DNA of 64,000 bases from the NCBI RefSeq assembly GCF_014595995.2, contig NZ_CP063989.1:1798001-1862000 (forward strand), written 5' to 3'. Both the position numbers and the translations under genes were made by a program. Shown here in pieces: positions 26,094 through 34,218 of the stretch. This stretch comes from Actinomyces respiraculi (GTDB lineage: Bacteria; Actinomycetota; Actinomycetes; Actinomycetales; Actinomycetaceae). Each line of letters begins with the position of its first letter. The stretch's first letter is position 1. The notes under the pieces are model-generated. The model did no database searches and was not told where the DNA came from. It saw nothing but the letters and a program-made list of their open reading frames with translations.

Positions 26094-27641
26094 TCACTTC
26101 ACCCCCTCGAGAACATCGAGGTCAATGGGCTGGAAGTCGTCGACGGGGGTGCGCCACTTGACCAGGCTGAAGACCACGCTGAGGACGGCTCCGAGCAGGA
26201 GCATGCCCCATCCGAAGACGGCCTCGAAGCTGCCTCCATAGCCGTAGCCGTCAGCGGCGTAGGACCCGACTGCCTGGAAGAACATGTAACCGAGGACCAC
26301 GGGCACGACGAAGGAGATGAGGATCCTCCACCACCAGCCGACCTGGCGGGTCTCAGAGACGAGGTTGAGGTGGCGCTGGAGCTGGGAGGTGCGACGCAGC
26401 ACCCAGCCGATGCCCACGCACATGATGATGGTGGAGCCGACGACGCCGATGTTGTTGATGTAGGCGTCGACGACGTCGAGGGTGTACAGGCCGGTGGTGG
26501 TGGCGAACAGGACGACGGACAGCACCGCGGAGGAGACGCCGGCGACGACCGTCGCACGAGGCACGGACCAGCCGGTCTTCTCCGCGACGGCGGGGGCGAC
26601 AACCTGGAGGATCGAGATGAAGGAGGTCAGGCCCGCCATGGAGAAGGACCCGAAGAACAGCACGCCGAACAGCGCGCCCCCGGGCATCTGGGAGATGACC
26701 GTGGGGAAGGTGACGAAGGACAGTCCGACGCCGGTGATGCCCTCGAGATCGGCGACGCCCACGTTCTTGACGTGGGCCATGAAGCCGAGGGTGGCGAAGA
26801 CGCCGATGCCGGCGAGGATCTCGAAGGAGGAGTTGGCGAAGGCCGCAGTCAGGCCCGTGCCCACGAGGTTGGAGCGGGGCTTGAGGTAGGAGGCGTAGGT
26901 GAGCATGATGCCGAAGCCGACGGACAGGGAGAAGAAGATCTGGCCGAAGGCCGCCAGCCACACCTCATAGTTGCCCAGGGCGCCCCACTGGGGGGTGAAC
27001 AGAGCGTTGAGGCCGTCGGTGGCCCCGGGCAGCAGCAGGGCGCGCACGACCAGGACGAGGAACATCACCACGAGCAGCGGCAGGAAGATGCGGTTGGCCT
27101 TCTCCACTCCCTTGGCCACGCCCCGGGCGACGGTGATGATGCCGAAGACCCACACGAGGACCAGGGGCGCGATGACGCTGAGGATGGGGACGAAGGCGAA
27201 GGTGGGCTCCTCGGCCAGGCCGATGTAGCTGTAGAAGAAGGAGCCGGCGTCGTCGCCCCAGGCGAGGGTCACGGAGAAGACCGTGTAGGCCAGGGACCAG
27301 CCGACGACGACGGCGTAGTAGGTCATGATGACGAAGCTGATGAAGACCTGCCACCAGCCGAGCCACTCGAAGCGGCGACTCAGGCGGCGGAAGACGGTCG
27401 GCGCGGAGCCGCGGAAGCGGTGCCCGAGGGCGTAGTCGAGGAAGAGGACAGGCAGTCCGGCGGCCAGCAGGGCGATGATGTAGGGCACCATGAAGGCGCC
27501 ACCGCCGTTGGTGTAGGCGACACCGGGGAACCGCCAGATATTGCCGAGGCCGATGGCAGAGCCGATGGCGGCCATGAGGAAGCCGAGCTGGCCGCTCCAC
27601 TGCTCGCGCTGGGGGCGGGGCTGCGTGGTGCTGGAGGACAT
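26094..27641 (-). CDS. Neurotransmitter:sodium symporter family amino-acid transporter (MetP-like)
   Basis: Sodium-dependent amino-acid importer (515 aa) of the LeuT fold. Hallmarks are GFLMAAIGSAIGLGNIWRFP near residue 18, NGGGAFMVPY, unwound helix 6 region FFSLSVGFGIMLTYASY and FFGSFSMAGLTSFIS; about 12 hydrophobic segments. Together with the 59-aa protein that follows by 1 nt it matches the MetPS two-component methionine/alanine importer of corynebacteria. The ATG at 27641 follows GGAAGG; an upstream GTG would add 35 unrelated residues. It is divergent from deoD. Confidence 0.93.
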   Translation of the reverse strand: MSSSTTQPRPQREQWSGQLGFLMAAIGSAIGLGNIWRFPGVAYTNGGGAFMVPYIIALLAAGLPVLFLDYALGHRFRGSAPTVFRRLSRRFEWLGWWQVFISFVIMTYYAVVVGWSLAYTVFSVTLAWGDDAGSFFYSYIGLAEEPTFAFVPILSVIAPLVLVWVFGIITVARGVAKGVEKANRIFLPLLVVMFLVLVVRALLLPGATDGLNALFTPQWGALGNYEVWLAAFGQIFFSLSVGFGIMLTYASYLKPRSNLVGTGLTAAFANSSFEILAGIGVFATLGFMAHVKNVGVADLEGITGVGLSFVTFPTVISQMPGGALFGVLFFGSFSMAGLTSFISILQVVAPAVAEKTGWSVPRATVVAGVSSAVLSVVLFATTTGLYTLDVVDAYINNIGVVGSTIIMCVGIGWVLRRTSQLQRHLNLVSETRQVGWWWRILISFVVPVVLGYMFFQAVGSYAADGYGYGGSFEAVFGWGMLLLGAVLSVVFSLVKWRTPVDDFQPIDLDVLEGVK

Positions 27642-27923
27642 AGGGACGGACCTTCCGAGGTCGTGTGTTGTGGTCGCCGCGGGCACATGACGGGCGGCGT
27701 CGGACCGTCCCTTCGGGGAGCGGGCGCGGTCCGGGAATGCTCGCACGCTACGCGCGTCCGCTCATCGGAAACATCTTGTCCCGCATCTTGGAACCTGCTG
27801 GCTGTGCCACACTGGGACGGCCGTCCGCCGTCGGCCCGGCGCCCAGGGCGCCCCAGCCCTGCCGCCCGGACCCCACGGGGCCCCACAGCGGGCAGCCGCA
27901 CCCACACGATTTCAAGGAGAGCC

Positions 27924-28640
27924 ATGGCCACCGCGCACATCGCCGCCGAACCTGGAGACTTCGCCCCCGCCGTCCTCATGCCCGGCGACCCTCGACGGGC
28001 CCAGCGCATCGCCGAGGCGGTCCTGACCGACGCGCGGCTCGTGACCGACGTGCGCGGCATGCTCGGCTTCACCGGCACCTACGAGGGCAAGCCGCTGTCC
28101 GTCATGGGCTCGGGCATGGGTCAGCCCTCCTTCACCATCTACGCCACCGAGCTCTTCAGCCAGTTCGGCGTCGAGCGCATCATCCGTGTGGGCACCGCCG
28201 GGGGCATCAGCCCCGAGGTCAAGGTGGGCGACGTCGTCATCGCCACCGGTGCTCACACGGACTCAGCCATGAACCAGTTGCGCGTGCCCGGGGTCAACTT
28301 CTCCGCCGTCGCGGACTTCCGCCTGGCGCTGGCGGCCTACGAGGCGGGCGTGGACGCGGGCCTGGGTGAGCGCCTGCACGCGGGCACGATCCTGTCGCGC
28401 GACCACTTCTACTTCACGCCCGAGGGGCAGACCCAGGCCCTGGCGGGCTACGGCACGCTGTGCGTGGAGATGGAGGCGGCGGCCCTGTACGGCGTGGCCG
28501 CGGAGTTCGGTCGGCAGGCGCTGGCGGTGCTCACCATCTCCGACCACCTGCTCGATCACTCCGAGGACATGAGCGCCGCCGAGCGCGAGACCCGTTTCCA
28601 GGACTCCCTGGCGCTGGCGGTTGCCGCGGCGCTGAGCTGA
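27924..28640 (+). CDS. deoD: Purine-nucleoside phosphorylase, DeoD type
   Basis: Cytosolic enzyme (238 aa, usual length) that cleaves purine nucleosides with phosphate to the base and ribose-1-phosphate. Signatures: MPGDPRRAQRIAE near residue 19, MGSGMGQPS, VGTAGGISPEVKVGDVV, nucleoside-binding VEMEAAALYG, and TISDHLLDHSEDMSAAER with the catalytic Asp. The start follows AAGGAGA. It is divergent from the NSS transporter and convergent with ppgK, from which it is separated by a double hairpin. Confidence 0.96.
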   Translation: MATAHIAAEPGDFAPAVLMPGDPRRAQRIAEAVLTDARLVTDVRGMLGFTGTYEGKPLSVMGSGMGQPSFTIYATELFSQFGVERIIRVGTAGGISPEVKVGDVVIATGAHTDSAMNQLRVPGVNFSAVADFRLALAAYEAGVDAGLGERLHAGTILSRDHFYFTPEGQTQALAGYGTLCVEMEAAALYGVAAEFGRQALAVLTISDHLLDHSEDMSAAERETRFQDSLALAVAAALS

Positions 28641-28647
28641 CGGGCCC

Positions 28648-28681
28648 ACCCGCCGTCGGCTGTGTGTTGCCGACGGCGGGT
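28648..28681. terminator. Bidirectional terminator-like hairpin 1 (deoD / ppgK)
   Basis: A perfect 13-bp stem (28648-28660 with 28669-28681) closes an 8-nt loop (TGTGTGTT) right after the deoD stop. There is no T-tract, as is common for actinobacterial terminators. Confidence 0.65.
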
Positions 28682-28701
28682 GGTTGCCGAAAGCGGGTCG
28701 T

Positions 28702-28729
28702 CGCCGTCGGCGGAATGTTGCCGACGGCG
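28702..28729. terminator. Bidirectional terminator-like hairpin 2 (deoD / ppgK)
   Basis: A 10-bp perfect stem (28702-28711 with 28720-28729) with loop GGAATGTT; its stem repeats the CGCCGTCGGC sequence of hairpin 1, so the two are tandem copies. It lies just downstream of the ppgK stop. Confidence 0.65.
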
Positions 28730-28745
28730 GGGGTGGCCCGGGTGC

Positions 28746-29495
28746 TCAGGCGCGGCGGGCGGCCTCGTGGGCGGCGCCGACGATGCCCGCGGTGTTGAGC
28801 AGCGCGGCGGGGACGATGGGGGCTGTGAGGTCGAGCAGCGGCAGGAACTTCTCGTGGTTCTTCGACACGCCGCCGCCGACGACGAACAGGTCCGGGCTGA
28901 AGAGCATCTCCACGTGGGAGTAGTAGCGCTGCAGGCGCTTGGCCCACTTCTTCCACGACAGGTCACGCTGTGTCTTCTGGGCGGAGGAGGCGCGCGTCTC
29001 GGCGTCGTGACCGTCGATCTCGAGGTGGCCAAGCTCGGTGTTGGGCACGAGCACGCCGTCGACGACGAGCGCCGAGCCGATGCCCGTGCCGAGCGTCGTG
29101 AGGATGACGGTGCCGGCCACGCCCTTGGCGGCGCCGTAGACGACCTCGCCCAGGCCCGCCGCGTCGGCGTCGTTGAGGGTGTGGACCGGTCGGCCCAGGT
29201 GCTCGGACATGAGAGTGTCGATGTCGACGCCGACCCAGGACTGGTCGAGGTTGGCGATGAAGGGGATGACCCCGTGGACGATGGGTGCGGGGAAGGAGAT
29301 GCCGACGGCGACGCCCTCGGGCACCTGGAGGCCATCGATGATCTGGCGGCAGACCTCGGCGACGGCCTCGGGGGTGGAGGGCTGCGGAGTCGCGATGCGG
29401 ATGCGCTCGCCGATGAACTCGCCGGTGTCGAGGTCGACGAGGGCACCCTTGACGCCGGAGCCGCCGATGTCGATGCCGCATCCGATCGTGGCCAT
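28746..29495 (-). CDS. ppgK: Polyphosphate glucokinase
   Basis: ROK-fold glucokinase (249 aa) that phosphorylates glucose using inorganic polyphosphate, and often ATP. Visible: phosphate loop [15 protein letters not shown] near residue 7, glucose-binding [10 protein letters not shown] near 108, [10 protein letters not shown], and the [17 protein letters not shown] stretch typical of polyphosphate-dependent members. It would feed glucose released from isomalto-oligosaccharides into glycolysis. The start is preceded by CCCAGGAGGAACC. Confidence 0.96.
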   Translation of the reverse strand: MATIGCGIDIGGSGVKGALVDLDTGEFIGERIRIATPQPSTPEAVAEVCRQIIDGLQVPEGVAVGISFPAPIVHGVIPFIANLDQSWVGVDIDTLMSEHLGRPVHTLNDADAAGLGEVVYGAAKGVAGTVILTTLGTGIGSALVVDGVLVPNTELGHLEIDGHDAETRASSAQKTQRDLSWKKWAKRLQRYYSHVEMLFSPDLFVVGGGVSKNHEKFLPLLDLTAPIVPAALLNTAGIVGAAHEAARRA

Positions 29496-29620
29496 GGTTC
29501 CTCCTGGGATGGGGTTCAGAGCCGGCGGGTGGCGCCGACAGCGCGAGGCTACAACCCTCCAGGCTTTGCGTGCGGCGGTACGAGGCCGGTGCGCCGCGCA
29601 GGCGCCGATAGGTTGACGTC

Positions 29621-29770
29621 ATGCCAGACGAGACTGCTGCGGTACCGGTGCGCGACACCGGCACCCACGGCGAGCCCGTGGCCCGGGATGCGCTCTACCG
29701 CGAGTTCTTCACGGCGCTGTGCATCCACACGGACGATGATGTCCCGCCCTCCGCACCCGTTGAGCCCTGA
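29621..29770 (+). CDS. Possible small protein, 49 aa, unknown
   Basis: An ATG-to-TGA frame starting MPDETAAVPVRDTG and containing ARDALYREFFTALCIHTDDD. It has no membrane segment and no strong ribosome-binding site (GATAGGTTGACGTC precedes it). Acidic composition and a good codon pattern are the only support. I do not recognise it. Confidence 0.3.
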   Translation: MPDETAAVPVRDTGTHGEPVARDALYREFFTALCIHTDDDVPPSAPVEP

Positions 29771-29823
29771 GCTTTCACGCTGAGGCTTGAGGTCTCCGCT
29801 CAGGTCTCAGCGTAAAAGGCCAG
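29771..29823. repeat. 53-bp diverged direct repeat, copy A
   Basis: About 41 of 53 positions match 36360-36411 by eye (one gap). The centre is TGAGGTCTCCG in both. Copy A contains the inverted pair ACGCTGAG (29777-29784) and CTCAGCGT (29806-29813). The rest of the gap to 30018 shows no gene. Confidence 0.5.
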
Positions 29824-30018
29824 TTCTCAGCGTTCTCAGCAGGGCGCAACAATTCATGGTGACCGCCTGCTTCTTGAGGTGTTCGGACTTCAACACCTGG
29901 ATTGCCTCACGAGCAGGCCGTCCCACTACCTACCCACGACCCCGCGTGTCGCCCCGACACCCCCACGAATAACCCTTTCGGTGTGCGCTTTTGCGCGCGA
30001 GCCGGGGCTTATGTTCCG

Positions 30019-30879
30019 TTAGCCGGGCGCGCGTTCGTCGGCCAGGCCGGTGATGATCTCAACCAGGGTGCGCGCGAGCGGTGGCAGGGGCGAGCGAGGG
30101 AGGACTAGCCGCAGCGTGGCGCTCGGACCGTCCTGAAGCGGGATGAAGGCCAGTCCGGGATGCGCGCTGACCCGCGCCGCCGACCGGCCAATGCTCCCCA
30201 CGCCCTGACCAGCGGCCACCAAGGCGATCCACTCGTCGTAGCTGGCGCACTCGACGGTACGCGCGGGCTGGCCGCCCTCGGGCCATTGCGCCTGGCGGGT
30301 GCTTCCGTTGCCGGTGTTGATGACGACCGGGTGCTCAGCCAGCTCCGCCCATGTCAGGCTCTCTCGCCCCGCCAACGGGGAACGCCGGCTGACAACGGCC
30401 ATGCGTGGCTCGGTCAGGATATCGAAGGAGTTAAACGCTCCCAGATCCGCCTCGTGCCGGATGAGCGCGAGGTCGACGTGCCCGCGGCGCAGGGCCCGCA
30501 GTGGATCGTCCTGGCGGGACAGGTGCGCGTGCGCCCCGGTCTCGGACTCGAAGGCGGTGATGACGTGCTCAATCCAGGGATAGGGCAGCGCCCATGTGAA
30601 GCCGATGCGGACCGCGCGCGTCTGGCGCGCCTGGGCGAGCGCGGCATCAAGATCAGAGACGATCCGGCAGGCGCGCTCCAGGAACGCCGCGCCTGCCTGC
30701 GTGGTCTCGACGCCGTTCCGGGAGCGGTCGAGAAGCCTCACGCCCACGGCGTGCTCGAGCTGCTGGATCGTGCGGCTCAGGGCCGGCTGGGTCAGGTGCA
30801 GCTCCCGGCTCGCATGGGTGAGGGAGCCCGCCTGGGCCACAGCGATGAAGGCGCGCAGGTGCCGTATCTCCACGTCCAT
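30019..30879 (-). CDS. LysR-family transcriptional regulator
   Basis: Regulator (286 aa) with an N-terminal helix-turn-helix (RHLRAFIAVAQAGSLTHASR, LTQPALSRTIQQLEHAVGVRLLDRSR) and a two-lobed effector domain (VRIGFTWALPYPW, HVDLALIRHEADLG, VAAGQGVGSIGRSA). It is divergent from the nitronate monooxygenase gene with about 100 bp between, the usual LysR arrangement, so it probably activates that gene and the metallo-beta-lactamase-fold gene after it. The ATG at 30879 is preferred since the helix-turn-helix starts there; a GTG at 30981 would read through the divergent promoter. Confidence 0.92.
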   Translation of the reverse strand: MDVEIRHLRAFIAVAQAGSLTHASRELHLTQPALSRTIQQLEHAVGVRLLDRSRNGVETTQAGAAFLERACRIVSDLDAALAQARQTRAVRIGFTWALPYPWIEHVITAFESETGAHAHLSRQDDPLRALRRGHVDLALIRHEADLGAFNSFDILTEPRMAVVSRRSPLAGRESLTWAELAEHPVVINTGNGSTRQAQWPEGGQPARTVECASYDEWIALVAAGQGVGSIGRSAARVSAHPGLAFIPLQDGPSATLRLVLPRSPLPPLARTLVEIITGLADERAPG

Positions 30880-30980
30880 GCCGCTGGAGCATAGAGCATG
30901 CCCGGCAGGCACTTCCCCTCGGACGCGACACTTTTCTACCCTGACAGGCGGATCCTGCCCATCGTTTCTAGGAGACACCA

Positions 30981-32003
30981 ATGGCGTCCACCCCGCTGCT
31001 GGCCTCGTCGCTCCCCCTCGCTGCCGCGCCGATGGCAGGAGGCCCCTCCACCGTGGCGCTCGCCGGTGCGGTTGCCGGCGCAGGCGCCTTCCCCTTCCTG
31101 GCAGGCGGCTATAGGCCCGTCGAGGCGCTGGCTGAGCAGATCAGTCAGGCCCGTCGGCTGGGGGCCGACTTCGGCGTCAACCTCTTCGTGCCCTCGCGCG
31201 CGCCGGTCGACGGTGCCGCGCTCCAGGCCTATGCGCGCGAGCTGGCCCCGGAGGCGCAGGCCTACGGCCTGGACCTGAGCGTCCAGCCCGGCCATGACGA
31301 CGATGGCTGGCAGGCCAAGCTCGACCTGCTGGTGAGCGACCCGGTGCCGGTGGTCTCCTTCACCTTCGGACTTCCGGAGGACGACGTCGTCCGTCGCCTG
31401 CGCGCGGCCGGCACCACAGTGCTGGTGACCGTGACGACGGCGCGGGAGGCCGCAGCCGCTGCCGAGGCCGGAGCGGATGGGCTGGTGGTCCAGGGGCCGC
31501 GGGCTGGTGGTCACAGCGCCACCTTCGACCCTTCTCGGACGATCGGTGGCCAGGCCACGGCCGATGTGGTTCAGGAGGTGCGCGGGGCGACCGCGTTGCC
31601 CGTCATCGGAACCGGTGGAGTCGGCGGCGGCGAGGATGTCCGGGCGATTCTGGCTGCCGGAGCCCAGATGGTCGCCGTCGGCACGCTGCTGCTGCGCGCC
31701 GACGAGGCGGGGACCCCTGAGACGTATCGCCGTGCCCTGGTGGACCCGGCCTTCACGCGCACGATCGTGACACGAGCGTTCAGCGGGCGGCCGGCACGCT
31801 CCTTGCGCAACGGGTTCGCTCAGCGGCATCCTCACGCTCCCAGCGCCTACCCGGCGGTCAACCGCCTGACGCTGCCCCTGCGCGCGGCGGCTGCCAGGGC
31901 GGGTGACATGCAGCGGATCTCGCTGTGGGCGGGCACCGGCTGGCGTGGCGCCCGCGACGAGAGCGCGGCAGACGCCGTCGCCAGGCTCGCTGCCGCGCTG
32001 TGA
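30981..32003 (+). CDS. Nitronate monooxygenase (2-nitropropane dioxygenase family)
   Basis: FMN-dependent TIM-barrel enzyme (340 aa) that oxidises alkyl nitronates such as propionate-3-nitronate. Visible: N-terminal LAAAPMAGGPSTVALAGAV, FGVNLFVPS, VSFTFGLPEDDVV, the flavin-site GPRAGGHSATF with the catalytic His, and phosphate-binding VIGTGGVGGGEDVRAILAAGA. ATG follows TAGGAGACACC. It is divergent from a LysR regulator and 22 nt upstream of a metallo-beta-lactamase-fold gene. The physiological nitronate is unknown; the fold also covers enoyl-ACP reductase FabK, from which the His-containing motif separates it. Confidence 0.9.
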   Translation: MASTPLLASSLPLAAAPMAGGPSTVALAGAVAGAGAFPFLAGGYRPVEALAEQISQARRLGADFGVNLFVPSRAPVDGAALQAYARELAPEAQAYGLDLSVQPGHDDDGWQAKLDLLVSDPVPVVSFTFGLPEDDVVRRLRAAGTTVLVTVTTAREAAAAAEAGADGLVVQGPRAGGHSATFDPSRTIGGQATADVVQEVRGATALPVIGTGGVGGGEDVRAILAAGAQMVAVGTLLLRADEAGTPETYRRALVDPAFTRTIVTRAFSGRPARSLRNGFAQRHPHAPSAYPAVNRLTLPLRAAAARAGDMQRISLWAGTGWRGARDESAADAVARLAAAL

Positions 32004-32025
32004 GCGAGGCGGGGAAGGCCATCGT

Positions 32026-32808
32026 ATGAATGGATCCGGGCCGGCAGTGCGGGACGGTCGTTACGTCGTCGTTGGGGGACCGACGGTCGTCTTTGACCTC
32101 GGCGGGCTTCGCCTCATCTCTGACCCCACCTTCGACCCTCCGACCGACTACGGGATGCTGCGCAAGACCGAGGGGCCCGCGGTGGACCCCGAGGCACTGG
32201 GGCATCTCGATATCGCGCTGATAAGCCATGATGACCACAAGGACAACCTTGATCACCGAGGACGTCAGGTGGCGCTAGAGGCTGGGGTGGTCATCTCGAC
32301 GCATCACGCGGCGCGGCGGATGGGCGGTGCGGCGCGGGGCCTGGCCGCGGGAGAGAGCCTCACCCTCGGTGAGCTCACGATCCACGCCGTCGAGGCTGTT
32401 CACGGTCCGGCGGACGGTGAACGAGATTCACGGGGCTTCGTCAACTGTGAGGTCATCGGCTTCGTGCTCCAGACGCACGCGACACAGATGTTCCTCAGCG
32501 GTGACACCACCTCGCTGGATATGGTGAGAGCGGTGGCCGAGCGCTTCGGCCCGATGGACTACGCGGTGCTCCATGCGGGCCGTGCGAGCGTTCCCGCCAA
32601 GTTCGCGGGCCGCCCCTTGTCCATGACGGCTGACCAGGCAGCGACGGCGGCGCGACTGCTGTCGGCCCAGCGCGTCGTCGTGGTGCACCAGACGCAGTGG
32701 GCGCACTTCACCCAAGGCCCTGCGCACACACGGGCGGCATTTGAGAGCGCTGGCCTGGGATCCGTCCTTGCTCCCAGCGAGCCCGGCGTGTGGGGGAACC
32801 TGATCTAG
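32026..32808 (+). CDS. Metallo-beta-lactamase-fold hydrolase (UlaG-like)
   Basis: Soluble hydrolase (260 aa) with metal-binding SHDDHKDNLD near residue 68 (an HxDHxD variant), AVHGPADGE, MFLSGDTTS and VVVHQTQWAHFTQG. It resembles UlaG/YtnP-like MBL proteins; the substrate is not known. It follows the nitronate monooxygenase by 22 nt with GGGGAAGG before ATG. Its TAG stop uses the TA that was the insertion target of the neighbouring IS630-family element: T and A are target bases and G is the first base of the insertion sequence. The empty site would also read TAG, so the protein is not truncated. Confidence 0.85.
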   Translation: MNGSGPAVRDGRYVVVGGPTVVFDLGGLRLISDPTFDPPTDYGMLRKTEGPAVDPEALGHLDIALISHDDHKDNLDHRGRQVALEAGVVISTHHAARRMGGAARGLAAGESLTLGELTIHAVEAVHGPADGERDSRGFVNCEVIGFVLQTHATQMFLSGDTTSLDMVRAVAERFGPMDYAVLHAGRASVPAKFAGRPLSMTADQAATAARLLSAQRVVVVHQTQWAHFTQGPAHTRAAFESAGLGSVLAPSEPGVWGNLI

Positions 32809-33968
32809 TGTCGTGTGTCGTTAGTTCTTGAACGGTTGGTTGGGTGGGATCATGGGGTGTGGCTAATCGTCCTGCTCCTGGTCTGTTGTTGCGTGAGGGT
32901 GATCGTGGCGAGCTGGAGGCACTGGTGCGTTCGCGCAGCGCGCGGGCGGGGCTGGTGCGGCGGGCGCGGATCGTGCTTCTTGCTGCGGATGGGCTGTCCA
33001 ATACTGAGATCGCACGGAGGGTGGGCGCCTCGCGTACCACCGTGATCGCGTGGCGCGGCCGCTACCAGCGCCTGGGCATGGAAGGCCTGGAGGACGCTGA
33101 TCGTCCGGGTCGGCCCCGCAAGGTCGATCGCACCGCGATCGTGACCGCTACGCTGACCCCGCCGCCGAGGTCGTTGGGGGTCACGCACTGGTCCACCCGG
33201 CTGCTGGCTGCCCGGCTGGGCGTGTCGGCGGCGACGGTGGCCAGGGCCTGGAGGGCTTACGGGATCAAGCCCTGGCGGGAGCAGTCGTTCCGCTTCTCCA
33301 CCGACCCCGAGCTGGTCGGCAAGGTCACCGACATCTGCGGCCTGTACTTGGGCACCAACCCCGACGTGCCCGATAACGCGATCGTGCTTTGCGTGGACGA
33401 GAAGTCCCAGATCCAGGCACTGGACCGCACCATGCCGGTCCTGCCCATGCAGCCCGGGCTGATCGAGCGCCGCAGCAGCGACTACGTCCGGCACGGCACC
33501 ACCACCCTGTTCGCGGCGCTGGAGATCGCCACCGGCAAGGTCACCGCCGCCACCAGGCCCCGCCACCGCCACGAGGAGTTCCTCGCCTTCCTGCGACAGG
33601 TGGACAGGGCCTACAAGGACGCCATCGACCCGGACACCGGGGAACGCGTCCAGCTGCACCTGGTCATGGACAACTACGCCACCCACAAGCACAAGGACGT
33701 GCGCGCCTGGCTGGAGCACCACCCCCACATACACGTCCACCACACCCCCACCCACGCCTCCTGGATGAACCTCGTGGAGGTCTGGTTCTCCCTGATCGAG
33801 CGCCAGGCCATACGCCGCGGCGTCTTCAAGTCCGTGCAGGACCTGAACAACAAGCTCCGCGCCTACATCACCGGCTGGAACAAACGCGCCCACCCATTCA
33901 CCTGGACCAAAACCGCCGAACAGATTCTCACCAAAGCCAACCGCCCAGAAATTAACAACCCAGGACAC
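32808..33968. mobile_element. Intact IS630-family insertion sequence
   Basis: A 1161-bp element flanked by TA target duplications (32806-32807 and 33969-33970), as known for the IS630/Tc1 group. The termini are imperfect inverted repeats, both starting GTGTC, with about 17 of the first 22 positions matching. It carries one full-length transposase gene, so it may be active. Confidence 0.9.
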
Positions 33969-33971
33969 TAG
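32844..33971 (+). CDS. IS630-family transposase
   Basis: A 375-aa transposase with an N-terminal helix-turn-helix pair (LSNTEIARRVGASRTTVIAWRGRY and a second winged-helix region) and a DDE catalytic core: Asp in VLCVDEKSQIQALDR, Asp in LVMDNYATHKHK, and Glu in SWMNLVEVWFSLIE. No frameshift is needed. The start is a GTG at 32844, the earliest that keeps the family N-terminus. Its TAG stop is formed with the right-hand TA duplication. Confidence 0.93.
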   Translation: MGSWGVANRPAPGLLLREGDRGELEALVRSRSARAGLVRRARIVLLAADGLSNTEIARRVGASRTTVIAWRGRYQRLGMEGLEDADRPGRPRKVDRTAIVTATLTPPPRSLGVTHWSTRLLAARLGVSAATVARAWRAYGIKPWREQSFRFSTDPELVGKVTDICGLYLGTNPDVPDNAIVLCVDEKSQIQALDRTMPVLPMQPGLIERRSSDYVRHGTTTLFAALEIATGKVTAATRPRHRHEEFLAFLRQVDRAYKDAIDPDTGERVQLHLVMDNYATHKHKDVRAWLEHHPHIHVHHTPTHASWMNLVEVWFSLIERQAIRRGVFKSVQDLNNKLRAYITGWNKRAHPFTWTKTAEQILTKANRPEINNPGH

Positions 33972-34169
33972 ATGTACTGACCGGAGAGGTTGGTTGAAGG
34001 ACTGCGATCCGGGCGTGTGAGCAAAATGGGGACTTGCTGGTTGAGTGGGACTCGCAACTGAAGCGTCCTGGGTTTCGTTCCGACCTACTTCCTCAAGGAG
34101 AATCGGAACATGCCCCAGAAGTACACCCTCGAGTTCAAGGCGAGGCCCCCTTGGTGTGAGCACCGAGGA

Positions 34170-34218
34170 GTCTGAACAGATCCGCCGGCTGGGCTACGAG
34201 GACCTCGGGCTGTGGCGC
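34170..34218. repeat. 49-bp target-site duplication, left copy
   Basis: Identical base for base to 35950-35998 and directly abutting the left end of the IS1634-family element at 34219. Confidence 0.92.

Noticed and set aside
26049-28640. An 863-codon plus-strand frame running through the NSS transporter region into deoD
   Set aside because: Only the part from 27924 is a real gene; the rest is antisense to the transporter and Asp/Gly/Glu-rich.
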